A DNA stretch of 64,000 bases from Thermoleophilia bacterium (GCA_041393415.1 JAWKKE010000004.1:62001-126000); one strand, 5' to 3'. Counted from the first letter of the stretch, positions 49,087 through 58,591 are shown. The notes: generated by a model from the sequence alone, not told the origin. A program made the numbers and translations.

Positions 49087-50910
49087 CTAGAATACGGCGA
49101 CCTGGATCACCACTTCATCGCCTTGTCGAAGCCGTGCCCCGGCCTCAGGATCCTGTCCCACGACATCGCCGGGAGAAGCACCCCACCCAAAGACGAAATC
49201 GATGTTCACGACGAAGCCTTCGTCCTCAAGCACGGTAACCGCGTCGGTCGAGGGCGTACCCACGACGTCCGGGACGGAGATCAGCGGCGGACCAGAGCTC
49301 ACCCAATACGTCACTGTCTCACCGCGGGCAACACTCGTGCCGGCTGCCGGCTGCTGGCGGAAGACCTCCCCTTCCGGCGCGGTCTCAGAAGCGGCCTTGC
49401 GCTGGCGACCTTCCAGTGCCTGTTCCTCAAGCATGCCGGCGGCAGAGGCGGCACTGAGACCACTCAGATCAGGAGAGGGGATGTGAAGCAGGCCCTTGCT
49501 GATCCAGAGAGCGACTTGCGCCCCCTCCTCCACCTCGGCGCCCGCCGCGGGACGCTGACGCGAGACTTCCCCCTCGTCGACACCGTCGGCCCACTCTTCG
49601 CGGAGGTCTGGCTTGAGGCCCTTCTCCTTCAGTTCGGCCACGGCGGCATCGCGCGCGGTGCCAACGAGATTCGGCAACTTGATTGTGTTCTCAAAGACGT
49701 AGGGCGCCAGCAGCCATCCGGCAACGCCGAAGAGCACGATCCCCAGAACGACGACCGGAAGGAGCCACCGTCGGCGCCGCCGGCGTGGCGCAGCGCTCGC
49801 GGCCCGTTCCGGCGCACGCTCCCCCAGTGACGAGGCGGGCGCCGCCGGCAGCCACTCGGTCGACGCCTCACGCAGCGATGGTTCCACAACCGTAGCGGGA
49901 GAAAGCTCGGGCGCAACTCCGGTTGCCGCCGTGTACTCGCAGAAGGGCGGCGGAACCTTCCCGTTAGACACCGCCGCGTCTGCGCTGCCCGGTAAAGGCG
50001 GCAGCGATACGGCCGGAGCGCCACCGTCTGCAGGCGGCGGAGTGGCCTGCGGAGCCCCGCCGACCCCGTCATCCAACGCTTTGCGCAGCGCCGTCGCGAA
50101 CTCCGCGGCGCTCTGAAAGCGCTCGACCGGGTCCTTGCGCATTGCCTTAAGGATCAGTTCGGCGAGCGGCGACGGCAGATCGATCCTTATATCTCGCGGA
50201 TCCGGCGCCGGCGCCGACACGTGCTGCATGGCAACGGCGACATCGCTGTCTGCTACGAACGGCAGCCGCCCCGTCGCCGCCTCATAGAGCACGACGCCGA
50301 GACTGTACAGATCCGAGCGCTCATCAGCGCGGTGACCTTGCGCCTGCTCGGGCGACACGTACGACGTAGTTCCCAGCAGAGTTCCGGTGCGCGTGAGATT
50401 CGCGTCGCCGAACCGAGCCACGCCGAAGTCCGTCACCTTGACCCGCCCGAGGCTATCGATAAGAACATTCGCGCTCGTTACATCGCGATGCACGATGCGC
50501 AGCGCGTGCGCCTCCTCGAGAGCCGCGAGCACCGCCAGCCCGAGCGCACCGACGTCCTCAACGGACAAGGGTCCGAGCCGGCGAATCCGCTCTTTCAGCG
50601 ACTCGCCGGCGACGTACTCCATGACGATGTACGCGTTCGACGCGGCCGTACCGCGATCGTACACGGCGACGATGTTGGGATGGTTGAGCCTGGCGACTGC
50701 TTGCGCCTCGAGACGGAACCGCTCACGCAGCTCCTCGTTGGCGGCCAGCTCCGGCTTGAGGAACTTGACTGCCACGGCACGCTCAAGAAGAAGGTCGTCG
50801 GCGAGGTAGACGTCGGCCATGCCGCCGCCGCCGAGTCGTTGCCTCAATCGATAGCGTTCGCCGAGCCGTGAGCCCTCGCCGATGAATGACGGGGCCGCGT
50901 CGTCCCGCAT
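49087..50910 (-). CDS. PASTA-domain serine/threonine protein kinase (PknB-like)
   Basis: The 607-residue kinase has an N-terminal Hanks-type domain (K49 in VAVKFL, HRD 141-143, DFG from D161), a ~90-residue Pro/Ala linker, one membrane helix (WLLPVVVLGIVLFGVAGWLL) and three extracytoplasmic PASTA domains (LPNLVGTARDAAVAELKEKG, SPDLSGLSAASAAGML, VPDVVGTPSTDAVTVLEDEG). Such kinases sense peptidoglycan fragments and control cell wall growth. The ATG at 50910 fits a GAGG site better than the GTG six bases upstream. It lies 12 bases after the M48 peptidase gene and is probably cotranscribed with it. Confidence 0.93.
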   Translation of the reverse strand: MRDDAAPSFIGEGSRLGERYRLRQRLGGGGMADVYLADDLLLERAVAVKFLKPELAANEELRERFRLEAQAVARLNHPNIVAVYDRGTAASNAYIVMEYVAGESLKERIRRLGPLSVEDVGALGLAVLAALEEAHALRIVHRDVTSANVLIDSLGRVKVTDFGVARFGDANLTRTGTLLGTTSYVSPEQAQGHRADERSDLYSLGVVLYEAATGRLPFVADSDVAVAMQHVSAPAPDPRDIRIDLPSPLAELILKAMRKDPVERFQSAAEFATALRKALDDGVGGAPQATPPPADGGAPAVSLPPLPGSADAAVSNGKVPPPFCEYTAATGVAPELSPATVVEPSLREASTEWLPAAPASSLGERAPERAASAAPRRRRRRWLLPVVVLGIVLFGVAGWLLAPYVFENTIKLPNLVGTARDAAVAELKEKGLKPDLREEWADGVDEGEVSRQRPAAGAEVEEGAQVALWISKGLLHIPSPDLSGLSAASAAGMLEEQALEGRQRKAASETAPEGEVFRQQPAAGTSVARGETVTYWVSSGPPLISVPDVVGTPSTDAVTVLEDEGFVVNIDFVFGWGASPGDVVGQDPEAGARLRQGDEVVIQVAVF

Positions 50911-50922
50911 CTCCACCTCGGC

Positions 50923-52509
50923 TCAGTCCACCTGGCGCTCGGTGAGGACTTGCAGCGCCTCCAGCTCGTTCTTCCTAAACCAGATCACATCACAAATAGT
51001 ACAGCGATCGACGTCGATCGCGTGCTCGTAGTTCACATGCCGCCGCATCATCTTCTTGCCGCAGCGCGGACACGAGAGAAGCGGTTCGCCGCCGTTGCCT
51101 CGTGTGGCCAGCGCCTGGCGACGGAGTTGATCCCCGTTGATCGCCACGTAGTCGGCGAGCCGCCGCTGTTCGTCGGTGAAGCCGACCTCGCGGCGCGCCA
51201 GAATGCGGCGCAGCGCATCGCCGCCGACCAGCGTACCTCCGCAGCGAGCACAGCTGTGAATCATGACTCCCTCGTACTGCACGTCGCCGAGCCCGGACCC
51301 GCAATCGGGGCAGGACAGAGCTCCGCCTGCACCGGCCGCGACCGCGGGCTGTGGCGACAGGACGGCAGGCGCGGCCGTCACCAGCGGCGCCCCTCCAGCC
51401 AGAAGGTCGCCCAGCGCGTGCGGCGCCGTGCGCGGCTGCGGCGCCGCGTTGCGGTGTTCCTTCTGCATGAGATTCTCACTCGCCTGTCCCATCTGCTGCT
51501 CGAAGTCCGCGCGCGACACGTTCGCCAGCGCCAGCAAGGCGGTCACGCGCTCGTCGATCGGCGGATGTGTCTGTCGCCAGCGCGCCAGCACTCCGCTGCG
51601 AACCGCCTGTGTGTCACGGATGCAGAGCGGAGCGAGCCCTTCCGGGATGTGGCCGGCGCCGCCGGGATGGCGCTGAATGATCGTCAGCGCCTCGGCCAAG
51701 CTCAGGGGATCGCGCGTATAGCGCGCCGCCGCCAGATCCGCTTGGCGTTCACGCTCGCGACTCAGGGCGGCGTCGATGAGCGATGAGCCGAGCTGCAGCG
51801 CCGCCAGCCACACGCGTGCGCCGAGCGCCACCGGCACGCCCACCGGCGCCGCGTTGCTCGCCGCACTGACAAGCGTCGCGTCCTCCAGTTCGTCCCCGAG
51901 GCTGGAGTAGATCCCGAAGAGAAGGCAGGACACAGTCACGGTCACGTAGCTGCCGGAGACAATATGCCCGAACTCGTGCGCCACGACCGCCTGAAGCTGC
52001 TGTCGCGAGAGCCGCGACAACGCCCCCTCAGTGACCCCCACAACACCCCCACCTTTGAGATCGCTGAAGGAGAACGCGTTGAGTCCCAACGTTTGCACGG
52101 TCACACAGTCGATACGCGGACTGCCGGTGGCCAGACGCAGCTCGTCGACAACGTTGGCGAGGCGCTGGTGGTAGTGATCGTGCGGATCGAGCGCCACGCA
52201 GTGCATGGCTCGCAGGAGCTTCTCGCGCGCACCGATTCGGCTGTTGAACCAGTACGCACTGGTGATCGCCAGCGTCGCAAGAAGCACTACCCCCGCTCCT
52301 CGCCAGCTCAGCAGCCACGCAACCATGCCGGATCCCGGAGCGATGAACAGCACGACAAGAATGCCGACGATGAGGCAGACGACCCACGCGGCAACGAAGA
52401 CCATCGCCAGCAGGACGGCAAAGAGTAGCCAAACCCGCGACGCCTTCTCGTGTTCTATTTCAAACAGCGACCGACGCGACAGCGGGGATGCAACGGGAAC
52501 GCCGCTCAC
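50923..52509 (-). CDS. M48 (HtpX-like) membrane metallopeptidase with C-terminal zinc ribbons
   Basis: This 528-residue membrane protease has two N-terminal helices, the zinc site VVAHEFGHI with a later glutamate in the ERERQADLAAARY helix, and further helices around the active site. After an Ala/Pro linker come two zinc ribbons: CPDCGSGL...CARCGGTLV and CPRCGKKM...CTICDVIWF, a TFIIB-type module not found in plain HtpX. M48 proteins handle membrane-protein quality control. Start is GTG at 52509. The ribbons might bind clients or nucleic acid; that is inference. The kinase gene follows immediately. Confidence 0.9.
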   Translation of the reverse strand: MSGVPVASPLSRRSLFEIEHEKASRVWLLFAVLLAMVFVAAWVVCLIVGILVVLFIAPGSGMVAWLLSWRGAGVVLLATLAITSAYWFNSRIGAREKLLRAMHCVALDPHDHYHQRLANVVDELRLATGSPRIDCVTVQTLGLNAFSFSDLKGGGVVGVTEGALSRLSRQQLQAVVAHEFGHIVSGSYVTVTVSCLLFGIYSSLGDELEDATLVSAASNAAPVGVPVALGARVWLAALQLGSSLIDAALSRERERQADLAAARYTRDPLSLAEALTIIQRHPGGAGHIPEGLAPLCIRDTQAVRSGVLARWRQTHPPIDERVTALLALANVSRADFEQQMGQASENLMQKEHRNAAPQPRTAPHALGDLLAGGAPLVTAAPAVLSPQPAVAAGAGGALSCPDCGSGLGDVQYEGVMIHSCARCGGTLVGGDALRRILARREVGFTDEQRRLADYVAINGDQLRRQALATRGNGGEPLLSCPRCGKKMMRRHVNYEHAIDVDRCTICDVIWFRKNELEALQVLTERQVD

Positions 52510-52659
52510 AGGCTGCCTGCGCGCTTCACAAATGTTAACACTGCTGGGATAGTTTCAACCCTTGCCGTAGTGGTAACATTCCACTTGCGCGGGGGAGTCC
52601 CCCCTCCGAAATCCTCCACCGCGCTGGTACCCCCCAGTACCATCCCATGGCTCCTTTCA

Positions 52660-52684
52660 CCAGCCCCCTTCCCCAGGGGGCTGG
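52660..52684. terminator. 10-bp G/C hairpin in the gap before the M48 gene
   Basis: CCAGCCCCCT (52660-52669) pairs perfectly with 52675-52684, loop 5 bases. It lies with the hairpin at 52702-52727 in the 268-base gap between the GATase stop and the M48 start. The rest of the gap holds the probable M48 promoter (TTGAAA near 52556-52551 on the minus strand) and a small TGGTAC/GTACCA inverted repeat at 52625-52642. Confidence 0.5.
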
Positions 52685-52701
52685 GCGGAACCGGACGAAC
52701 G

Positions 52702-52727
52702 AACGGCGGCGCTCACGCGCCGCCGTT
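52702..52727. terminator. 11-bp hairpin downstream of the GATase gene
   Basis: AACGGCGGCGC (52702-52712) pairs perfectly with GCGCCGCCGTT (52717-52727), loop 4 bases. It is ~50 bases past the GATase stop on the minus strand; on the plus strand it is followed by GTTCTTTC. Confidence 0.65.
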
Positions 52728-52777
52728 GTTCTTTCGGCAGATCGCACAGGTGGAATGAGCCGCCCGCGGTGCCGACC

Positions 52778-53482
52778 TCACTCTTCGGGCAACAGGCCGC
52801 TAGCGGCGATGAAGTTCGTCGTCATGCGACGACCGAGGGTCGCGTAGTCGGCGAACAGCTGCTGCGTCTGCGCACGCAGCCGACGCACGAACTCCGGATC
52901 CAGGTCGTGGTGAGTCTGCGCGCCGTGCTCGATCCACTGAGCGAGGGTGTCGGCGTGCATCTCCGGGTGGAACTGCGTCGCCCAGGCGCGACCGCCAGCG
53001 CGGAACGCCTGTACCTCGCCCTGGTGCTCGGCGGTGAGGTGTGACGTCGCCGGGAGTTTGCAGGAATGCGTGTGCCAACAGAAACCCATGAACGGCGAAC
53101 TGATGCCGCGCAGGAGGGGATCGTCGACGATCTTGTCGATGCTCACCCAACCGACCTCCGGCCTGCGACGTTGGTATACCTCACCGCCGGTCGCCATCGT
53201 GAGGAGCTCCGCCCCGAGGCCTATGCCCCACACGGGGCCGCCTTCGTGCACGATGCGCCTCAACAACCCAATCTCATCCTTGAGGAAGGTGTGCTCACGC
53301 GTCTGCTTGACTTCGATGCGTCCCCCGAGAGAGATGACGCCGGCGATGTCTGCCCAGCCCGGCAGTCTGTCGCCGGCGTAGAGGCGAACGATCTCGTACG
53401 ACACACAGAGGTCGTCCAGCGTATCCACGATGCTGCCAGCGGGGCTCTCGGGATCGTGTTGCAGGATTGAAATCGGTCTCAT
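52778..53482 (-). CDS. Class I glutamine amidotransferase-like protein lacking the catalytic cysteine
   Basis: The 234-residue protein has the GATase fold of the GuaA-type family: VISLGG at the oxyanion strand, the nucleophile elbow and the His-Glu pair in ATQFHPEMH. The elbow reads VWGIGLGAELL where active enzymes have GICLGAQ, so Cys is replaced by Gly (codon GGC in place of TGC). The protein therefore should not hydrolyse glutamine by the usual route. The ATG at 53482 agrees with the family start (MRPISILQHD). It may be a binding protein or have changed activity. It is divergent from the CinA-like gene. Confidence 0.85.
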   Translation of the reverse strand: MRPISILQHDPESPAGSIVDTLDDLCVSYEIVRLYAGDRLPGWADIAGVISLGGRIEVKQTREHTFLKDEIGLLRRIVHEGGPVWGIGLGAELLTMATGGEVYQRRRPEVGWVSIDKIVDDPLLRGISSPFMGFCWHTHSCKLPATSHLTAEHQGEVQAFRAGGRAWATQFHPEMHADTLAQWIEHGAQTHHDLDPEFVRRLRAQTQQLFADYATLGRRMTTNFIAASGLLPEE

Positions 53483-53594
53483 GGTGGGCGCTCCCCCTTG
53501 TTGGCTGTGCGGAGTATACCGCGAGGCCGCGCGAACACCCACGCTGCAACAGTCATGCTTGCCGACGCCGTCGTCCCTCTGGCACACTGGCCGC

Positions 53595-54473
53595 ATGGCG
53601 GGAACCATCTCAGCTCAGGGGGCATCCGACGAGCGCACGCATGCGCCGCTCATCGAGATAGTCTCCGCCGGCAACGAAGTCCTCATCGGCGACGTTCTCG
53701 ACACCAACACCAACTGGTTGTGTGTGGAGATCACTCGCCGAGGCGGCTTCGTGCGCCGCACGACGATGCTCCGCGACGACGTAGAGGCCATCGCGGCTGA
53801 AGTTCGCTCGGCGCTGGCGCGCCGGCCCGCGATCTTGTTCACCGTCGGTGGGCTCGGGCCCACCAGCGACGACCGCACGCTGGAGGGTGTGGCGCTCGGC
53901 CTCGGCGTCGAGCTTCGCCTCAACCCTGTGGCCGAGCGCCTCGTCGCAGCCAAGTACGCCGAGTTCCACGCCCTGGGCCACGTGCCCTTTCCCGACATGA
54001 ACGAGAGCCGACGCAAGATGGCGCGCCTGCCGGCCGGAGCCGAACCCCTGCGCAATCCCATCGGGGGCGCCCCCGGGGTCCTCTACCGGCAGGACGACAC
54101 GGCCATCGTCTCGCTCCCCGGCGTCCCCGGAGAGTTGCGCGCGATCTTCGCCGATTCCTTCGATCACCTCTTCGGTGATCGTTTCGGCGCCGCGCACTAC
54201 GAAGAGCGCGCGCTCGTCGTCGCAACACAAGACGAGTCCGCCATCGCCGCCGACCTGGCGCGCGCAGAGGTCGAGTTCCCGGAGGTCTACATCAAGTCGC
54301 GGGCGCGTCAGTTCGGCAGCGCTCGCGTGATACGCGTCACGCTCTCGGCGCGTGGCCGTGACGCGACTGCGGTCGCGGCGCTCCTCACGCCCGCCGCCGA
54401 GCGCTTGCAGGCGCAGATCACAGCCGCGGGCTTCGCCATCTCCCCCGACGAAGATGGAGTCGAGACGTCTTAA
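53595..54473 (+). CDS. CinA N-terminal (MoCF-like) domain protein
   Basis: The 292-residue protein has the molybdopterin-binding-like domain of competence/damage-inducible CinA: EIVSAGNEVLIGDVLDTNTNWL, LFTVGGLGPTSDDRT and NPIGGAPGVLY, then SLPGVPGEL. The C-terminal nicotinamide-nucleotide amidase domain of full CinA is absent, as in COG1058 short members that may hydrolyse ADP-ribose or related nucleotides. Start is ATG at 53595; no strong ribosome site. It is convergent with the biotin carboxylase gene. Confidence 0.85.
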   Translation: MAGTISAQGASDERTHAPLIEIVSAGNEVLIGDVLDTNTNWLCVEITRRGGFVRRTTMLRDDVEAIAAEVRSALARRPAILFTVGGLGPTSDDRTLEGVALGLGVELRLNPVAERLVAAKYAEFHALGHVPFPDMNESRRKMARLPAGAEPLRNPIGGAPGVLYRQDDTAIVSLPGVPGELRAIFADSFDHLFGDRFGAAHYEERALVVATQDESAIAADLARAEVEFPEVYIKSRARQFGSARVIRVTLSARGRDATAVAALLTPAAERLQAQITAAGFAISPDEDGVETS

Positions 54474-54510
54474 GGATCACTCGACCGCCGCGCGTTCGCG
54501 CGCGCAGCGC

Positions 54511-55851
54511 CTAGATGAGCTGGTCCTCGATGAAGTGCGTGTTGACGTCACCGGCAACGAACAGCTCGTGATCGAGCACGATCCGGTGGAAGGGGATGAC
54601 GGTCTTCACGCCGTCGACGATGAACTCCTCCAGCGCCCAGCGCGAGCGCGCCAGGCACTCCTCACGATCGCGACCCCAGACGATGAGCTTACCGAGGAGA
54701 CTGTCGTAGAAGGGCGGCACCATGTACCCCTGGTACACGTGACTGTCGAACCTCACCCACGGACCTCCCGGCGGCACCCACTCCGTGACACGCCCGGGCG
54801 AGGGCATGAACTGATTCTCCGGATCCTCGGCGTTGATGCGGAACTCGATAGCGTGACCCTGGACGGTGATGTCGTCTTGCCGCAGCGGCAAGTCCTCGCC
54901 GGCGGCGATGCGGATGCCGGTCTTGACGATATCGATGCCCGTCACCATCTCGGTGACACAGTGCTCGACCTGAACGCGCGTGTTCATCTCCATGAAGTAG
55001 AAGCTGCCGTCGCTGTCGAGAAGAAACTCAACCGTGCCGGCGCCCTCGTAGTCGGCCGCCAGCGCCGCCGCAACCGCGGCCTCGCCCATCTGGCGGCGCA
55101 GCTCCGGCGACACCGCCGGCGATGGCGCCTCCTCGATGAGCTTCTGGTGACGCCGCTGAATGCTGCAGTCGCGTTCGCCCAGGTGGACGCCGTGACCACG
55201 CCCATCGGCGATCACCTGGATCTCGATGTGACGCGGAGCACCAATGTACTTCTCGATGTAGACGGCTCCATTGCCGAAGGCCGCTTCGGCCTCCGCCTGC
55301 GCTTGGCGGACGGCGGCGGCCAGCTCGGAGGACTCTTTGACAATGCGAATCCCCTTGCCGCCGCCGCCGGCAGAGGCCTTGACCATCACCGGCAGGCCAA
55401 TCTGACGAGCGATCTCCTCGGCGGATGCGGCGTCCTCAATCACGCCGGGCGAGCCGGGCGTCACGGGAACACCGGCGGCCATCATCGTCGCCCGTGCCGA
55501 CGCTTTGTCGCCCATCAGGTCGATCGACTCCGGACTGGGCCCGATGAACTTGATGTCGTGTTCGCGACAGAGAGCGCTGAACGCGGCGCGCTCGGCGAGA
55601 AACCCATATCCAGGGTGGATGGCCTCGGCGCCGGTCTGCAGCGCCGCCTGGATGAGCGCCGGCATGACGAGATAGCTCTGCGATGCAGCCGGCGGGCCGA
55701 GACAGACCGACTCGTCCGCATAACGCACGTGCAGGCATGACTCGTCCGCCTCCGAGTACACGGCGACCGTCTTCACGCCCAACTCACGACAGGCGCGTAT
55801 GACCCGGATGGCGATCTCGCCGCGGTTGGCGATCAAGACCTTGCTGAACAT
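54511..55851 (-). CDS. accC: Biotin carboxylase subunit of an acyl-CoA carboxylase
   Basis: The 446-residue enzyme carboxylates biotin with bicarbonate and ATP as the first step of acetyl- or propionyl-CoA carboxylation. It has KVLIANRGEIAIRVIRAC at the start, IHPGYGFLAE, the ATP-grasp glycine loop KASAGGGGKGIRIV, and EMNTRVQVEH. The length and end (no biotin domain) show a stand-alone AccC-type subunit. The ATG at 55851 has AAGGAG at good spacing. BCCP and carboxyltransferase genes are not adjacent. A TATAAT element lies just upstream. Confidence 0.94.
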   Translation of the reverse strand: MFSKVLIANRGEIAIRVIRACRELGVKTVAVYSEADESCLHVRYADESVCLGPPAASQSYLVMPALIQAALQTGAEAIHPGYGFLAERAAFSALCREHDIKFIGPSPESIDLMGDKASARATMMAAGVPVTPGSPGVIEDAASAEEIARQIGLPVMVKASAGGGGKGIRIVKESSELAAAVRQAQAEAEAAFGNGAVYIEKYIGAPRHIEIQVIADGRGHGVHLGERDCSIQRRHQKLIEEAPSPAVSPELRRQMGEAAVAAALAADYEGAGTVEFLLDSDGSFYFMEMNTRVQVEHCVTEMVTGIDIVKTGIRIAAGEDLPLRQDDITVQGHAIEFRINAEDPENQFMPSPGRVTEWVPPGGPWVRFDSHVYQGYMVPPFYDSLLGKLIVWGRDREECLARSRWALEEFIVDGVKTVIPFHRIVLDHELFVAGDVNTHFIEDQLI

Positions 55852-56228
55852 GCTCGGCTCCTTGACGGGGATCGCCGGATTATAACAATCACACCCCGCG
55901 TTGCCCGCCAGTGCAACACATCTGACAACACCTGCCCTCTCAACTCGCCCTCGCCCCTGCCGATAACTTCTGCGAGACCGGATACAACACCTCACCGAGC
56001 TTCGGCTCGGCATTTCACCCTCTCTCTCAGCCGGGCCGGTCTCCTTCAAAGTAGTACACGGACTGCCCGCACCGTGTGAAGGCCCCCGCCGGCCCGGCAT
56101 CTAACTTCCTACGAACCGCCCGACTATGCGCCACGAACGCTGCGTCGCATCGTCCCCGCCCCTCCGCCATCGCCCACCTTCGGTCGACGTCGCAAGTAGA
56201 CTAGACTACGGGCACTACTGGAGGTACT
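55852..56228. promoter_or_regulatory. Divergent intergenic region with accC promoter
   Basis: This 377-base gap holds, on the minus strand, a perfect -10 TATAAT (55884-55879) 28 bases before the accC ATG, with only a weak -35 (GGGCAA). A small CCGAGC-TTCG-GCTCGG hairpin lies at 55994-56009. The 100 bases before the GspE-like gene carry its GGAGGT ribosome site (56220-56225); nothing else is recognised. Confidence 0.55.
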
Positions 56229-58274
56229 GTGCCGGGCCAATCAGCCGATCGCGTCGTCGCCGTCATCAGCGACGACAGAGAGCTTCGCGACGAGCTCGCG
56301 AGCGTCCTCGCCGAGGTGTTCGTCGTGTCGCCAATGCCGGCCGCGCCAGAGGCGGTCGAGGCTCTGCAACTCGCGCCGCCGGCGGCCCTCGTCCTCGACC
56401 TCGACGTCACCTCTGCCGACGCCTTCGATCTCCTCGCGCGAATCGGCAACGCCTCTCGCCTGCGCGACGTGCCGGTCGTGGCCCTCTCGGGAAGCAACGA
56501 CTTCTCGACGTTCGAGCATGCGCACCGCTTCGACATCGCCGCGTACGTCACCAAGCCACTTTCGCCGAGCGAACTGAGCATGCGTCTCCAAGAGCTCACG
56601 AGTCCCGCCACGCACCCGATCAACAGCCGGCTCAAGCTCGGCGCCATGCTCGTCGCCAGCGGAATGCTGACCGCAGGTCAAGTCGAAGAGGCATTGCGTC
56701 GTCAGCGCGACACCGGCGGGCGGCTCGGCGAGGTGCTCGTCACCGAGGGCAAGGCGACCGAGCAACAGATTGTCGCCGTGGTGGCACGACAAATGCGCAT
56801 CGGCGTCGTCGACCTCAGCCTCACCGTGCCGCACGCGAGCGCCATCGGTCTGCTGCCCCGTGACTTCATTGTTCGCAATCGCCTCATCCCCCTGCAGATC
56901 AACGACGACGAGAGCTTGCAGCTCGCCATGACGAATCCGCTCGACGTGATTACCATCGACGAAGTCAGCATGCGCACCAATCGTCGCGTGGTGCCCCTCA
57001 TCTGCACGCAGAGCGGCTTCGACGAAGCGGTGGCGATCTACTTCAGCTCGCGCGGCAAGCTCAAGGATCAGCGCGACGAGGGCCAAGAGGTAGTCGAGGC
57101 GCCGACAGCCGTAGATGCCAACGCCATCGAGATCGTCGACGCTCTTCTCACCGACGCCACGAACATGGGTGCCTCAGACATTCACCTTGAGCCGCGCGAG
57201 GACACGCTCCACATCCGCTGCCGCATCGACGGCGTCCTCCACGAGTTGCGCGAGTTCTCCAGAGAACTGCAGCCAGGCATATTGAGTCGGCTGAAGATCA
57301 TGGCCAACCTCAACATCGCAGAACGCCGCCTACCCCAGGACGGCCGCACCAGCTTCGAGCTCACGAGTGGCGAGGTTGTAGATCTTCGCCTCGCCTCGAT
57401 CCCGAGTCTCTACGGCGAGAACATCACCGTGCGCATCCTCGAAGTTGCGCCTCTTCCGCCAACGCTCAACTCTCTGGGTCTCACAGGAGCCAACCTCGCA
57501 CGATTCGAGGCAGCGTTGGCGAGGCCGGAGGGAGGTATCGCCATCGTCGGCCCCACCGGTTCGGGCAAGTCCACGACGCTCTACACGACCCTGGAGCTCA
57601 CGCGCTCGCCGGAGCGCAAGGTGTACACGGTCGAAGATCCCATCGAGCGCAAGATCGCCGGCATCGTGCAGATCGAAGTAAACACCGTCGTCGGACTCAC
57701 CTTTGCTCGCGCCCTGCGATCCCTCGTGCGCGCCGATCCAGATGTCATCATGGTTGGTGAAGTCAGAGACCTCGAGACCGCGAAGATGGCCGCCGACGCC
57801 GCCATCACCGGCCACAAGGTCTTCACGACGCTGCACACCAACGATGCGCCGTCGGCGATCACGCGACTCGTCGAGATGGGCCTGCCGCGATACCTGGTCG
57901 CCGCCGCCTGGGATTGCTATGTAGCGCAGCGTCTCACGCGGCGACTCTGCGTGCACTGTCGCGCCCCGGAGGAGATCTCCGCCGCGCGCTGGCGCGAACT
58001 CGGCCTCGGCGAACCACCGGCCGCGCATCTCACGATCTACAACCCTGTCGGCTGCGGCAAGTGCTTCGGGACCGGCTACCGTGGGCGAATTGGCCTTTAC
58101 GAGGTCTTGACTATCGACGACGAGCTTCGCGATCTCATCTCGGCCGACGGCACACTGCTCGACATCCAGCGCATGGCGCGCGCCAAAGGGGTTCAGTCCC
58201 TGCGCGACGACGGCATCCGCAAAGTGCTCGACGGTACCACCAGCTACTTGGAGCTCATGCGCGTCACCATCTAG
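56229..58274 (+). CDS. PilB/GspE-type assembly ATPase with receiver and MshEN domains
   Basis: The 681-residue protein begins with an intact receiver domain (D15-D16, phospho-acceptor D57, S87, K109), then a MshEN domain with both sequence motifs (LGAMLVASGMLTAGQVEEAL and RLGEVLVTEGKATEQQ) known to bind c-di-GMP, then the secretion/pilus ATPase with Walker A GPTGSGKST, Walker B DVIMVGEVRD, His box and the four-Cys zinc site (CVHC, CGKC). The GTG start follows GGAGGT. No pilin, PilC or PilT genes follow; a terminator and copA do. So it probably powers a type IV pilus-like machine encoded elsewhere, under both phosphorelay and c-di-GMP control. Confidence 0.93.
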   Translation: MPGQSADRVVAVISDDRELRDELASVLAEVFVVSPMPAAPEAVEALQLAPPAALVLDLDVTSADAFDLLARIGNASRLRDVPVVALSGSNDFSTFEHAHRFDIAAYVTKPLSPSELSMRLQELTSPATHPINSRLKLGAMLVASGMLTAGQVEEALRRQRDTGGRLGEVLVTEGKATEQQIVAVVARQMRIGVVDLSLTVPHASAIGLLPRDFIVRNRLIPLQINDDESLQLAMTNPLDVITIDEVSMRTNRRVVPLICTQSGFDEAVAIYFSSRGKLKDQRDEGQEVVEAPTAVDANAIEIVDALLTDATNMGASDIHLEPREDTLHIRCRIDGVLHELREFSRELQPGILSRLKIMANLNIAERRLPQDGRTSFELTSGEVVDLRLASIPSLYGENITVRILEVAPLPPTLNSLGLTGANLARFEAALARPEGGIAIVGPTGSGKSTTLYTTLELTRSPERKVYTVEDPIERKIAGIVQIEVNTVVGLTFARALRSLVRADPDVIMVGEVRDLETAKMAADAAITGHKVFTTLHTNDAPSAITRLVEMGLPRYLVAAAWDCYVAQRLTRRLCVHCRAPEEISAARWRELGLGEPPAAHLTIYNPVGCGKCFGTGYRGRIGLYEVLTIDDELRDLISADGTLLDIQRMARAKGVQSLRDDGIRKVLDGTTSYLELMRVTI

Positions 58275-58405
58275 CCGGACGCCCTCCCGCCGGTGTCGAC
58301 TAGACACCCGTTCCATGGTGAATCGTCACAGAATGCCCGATTCTATGACCCAGGAGACCGTAAGTAGCTGAGAGAGAAGCTGGAGCACCTGAGGTTTCAT
58401 AGACG

Positions 58406-58440
58406 GCCGGTGGCGCATCGCGGGGGCCTGCGCCACCGGC
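58406..58440 (+). terminator. 12-bp hairpin after the PilB/GspE-like gene
   Basis: GCCGGTGGCGCA (58406-58417) pairs perfectly with TGCGCCACCGGC (58429-58440), loop 11 bases, 131 bases past the stop. The whole gap 58275-58591 holds this hairpin, a weak GAATCG/CGATTC pairing upstream, and a TTGATC-17-CACTAT promoter-like pair (58565-58593) at the copA start; I recognise no riboswitch. Confidence 0.65.
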
Positions 58441-58591
58441 CTCAGTCTATCTTGAGCCCGTCCGTCTCACCCTCTCTAGCCCACCGGCAGTGATCGTCGG
58501 CTCGCCCGTCCCGTCGCTCCATCGCCACTCACGCACCTTCGCAGCCAGGCCAATGCGGACACACTTGATCTCGATTATCGATGGGCACACT

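Noticed and set aside
58275..58591. Riboswitch upstream of copA
   Set aside because: Several short stems occur but none matches a class I know; the strong hairpin is better explained as a terminator of the preceding gene.
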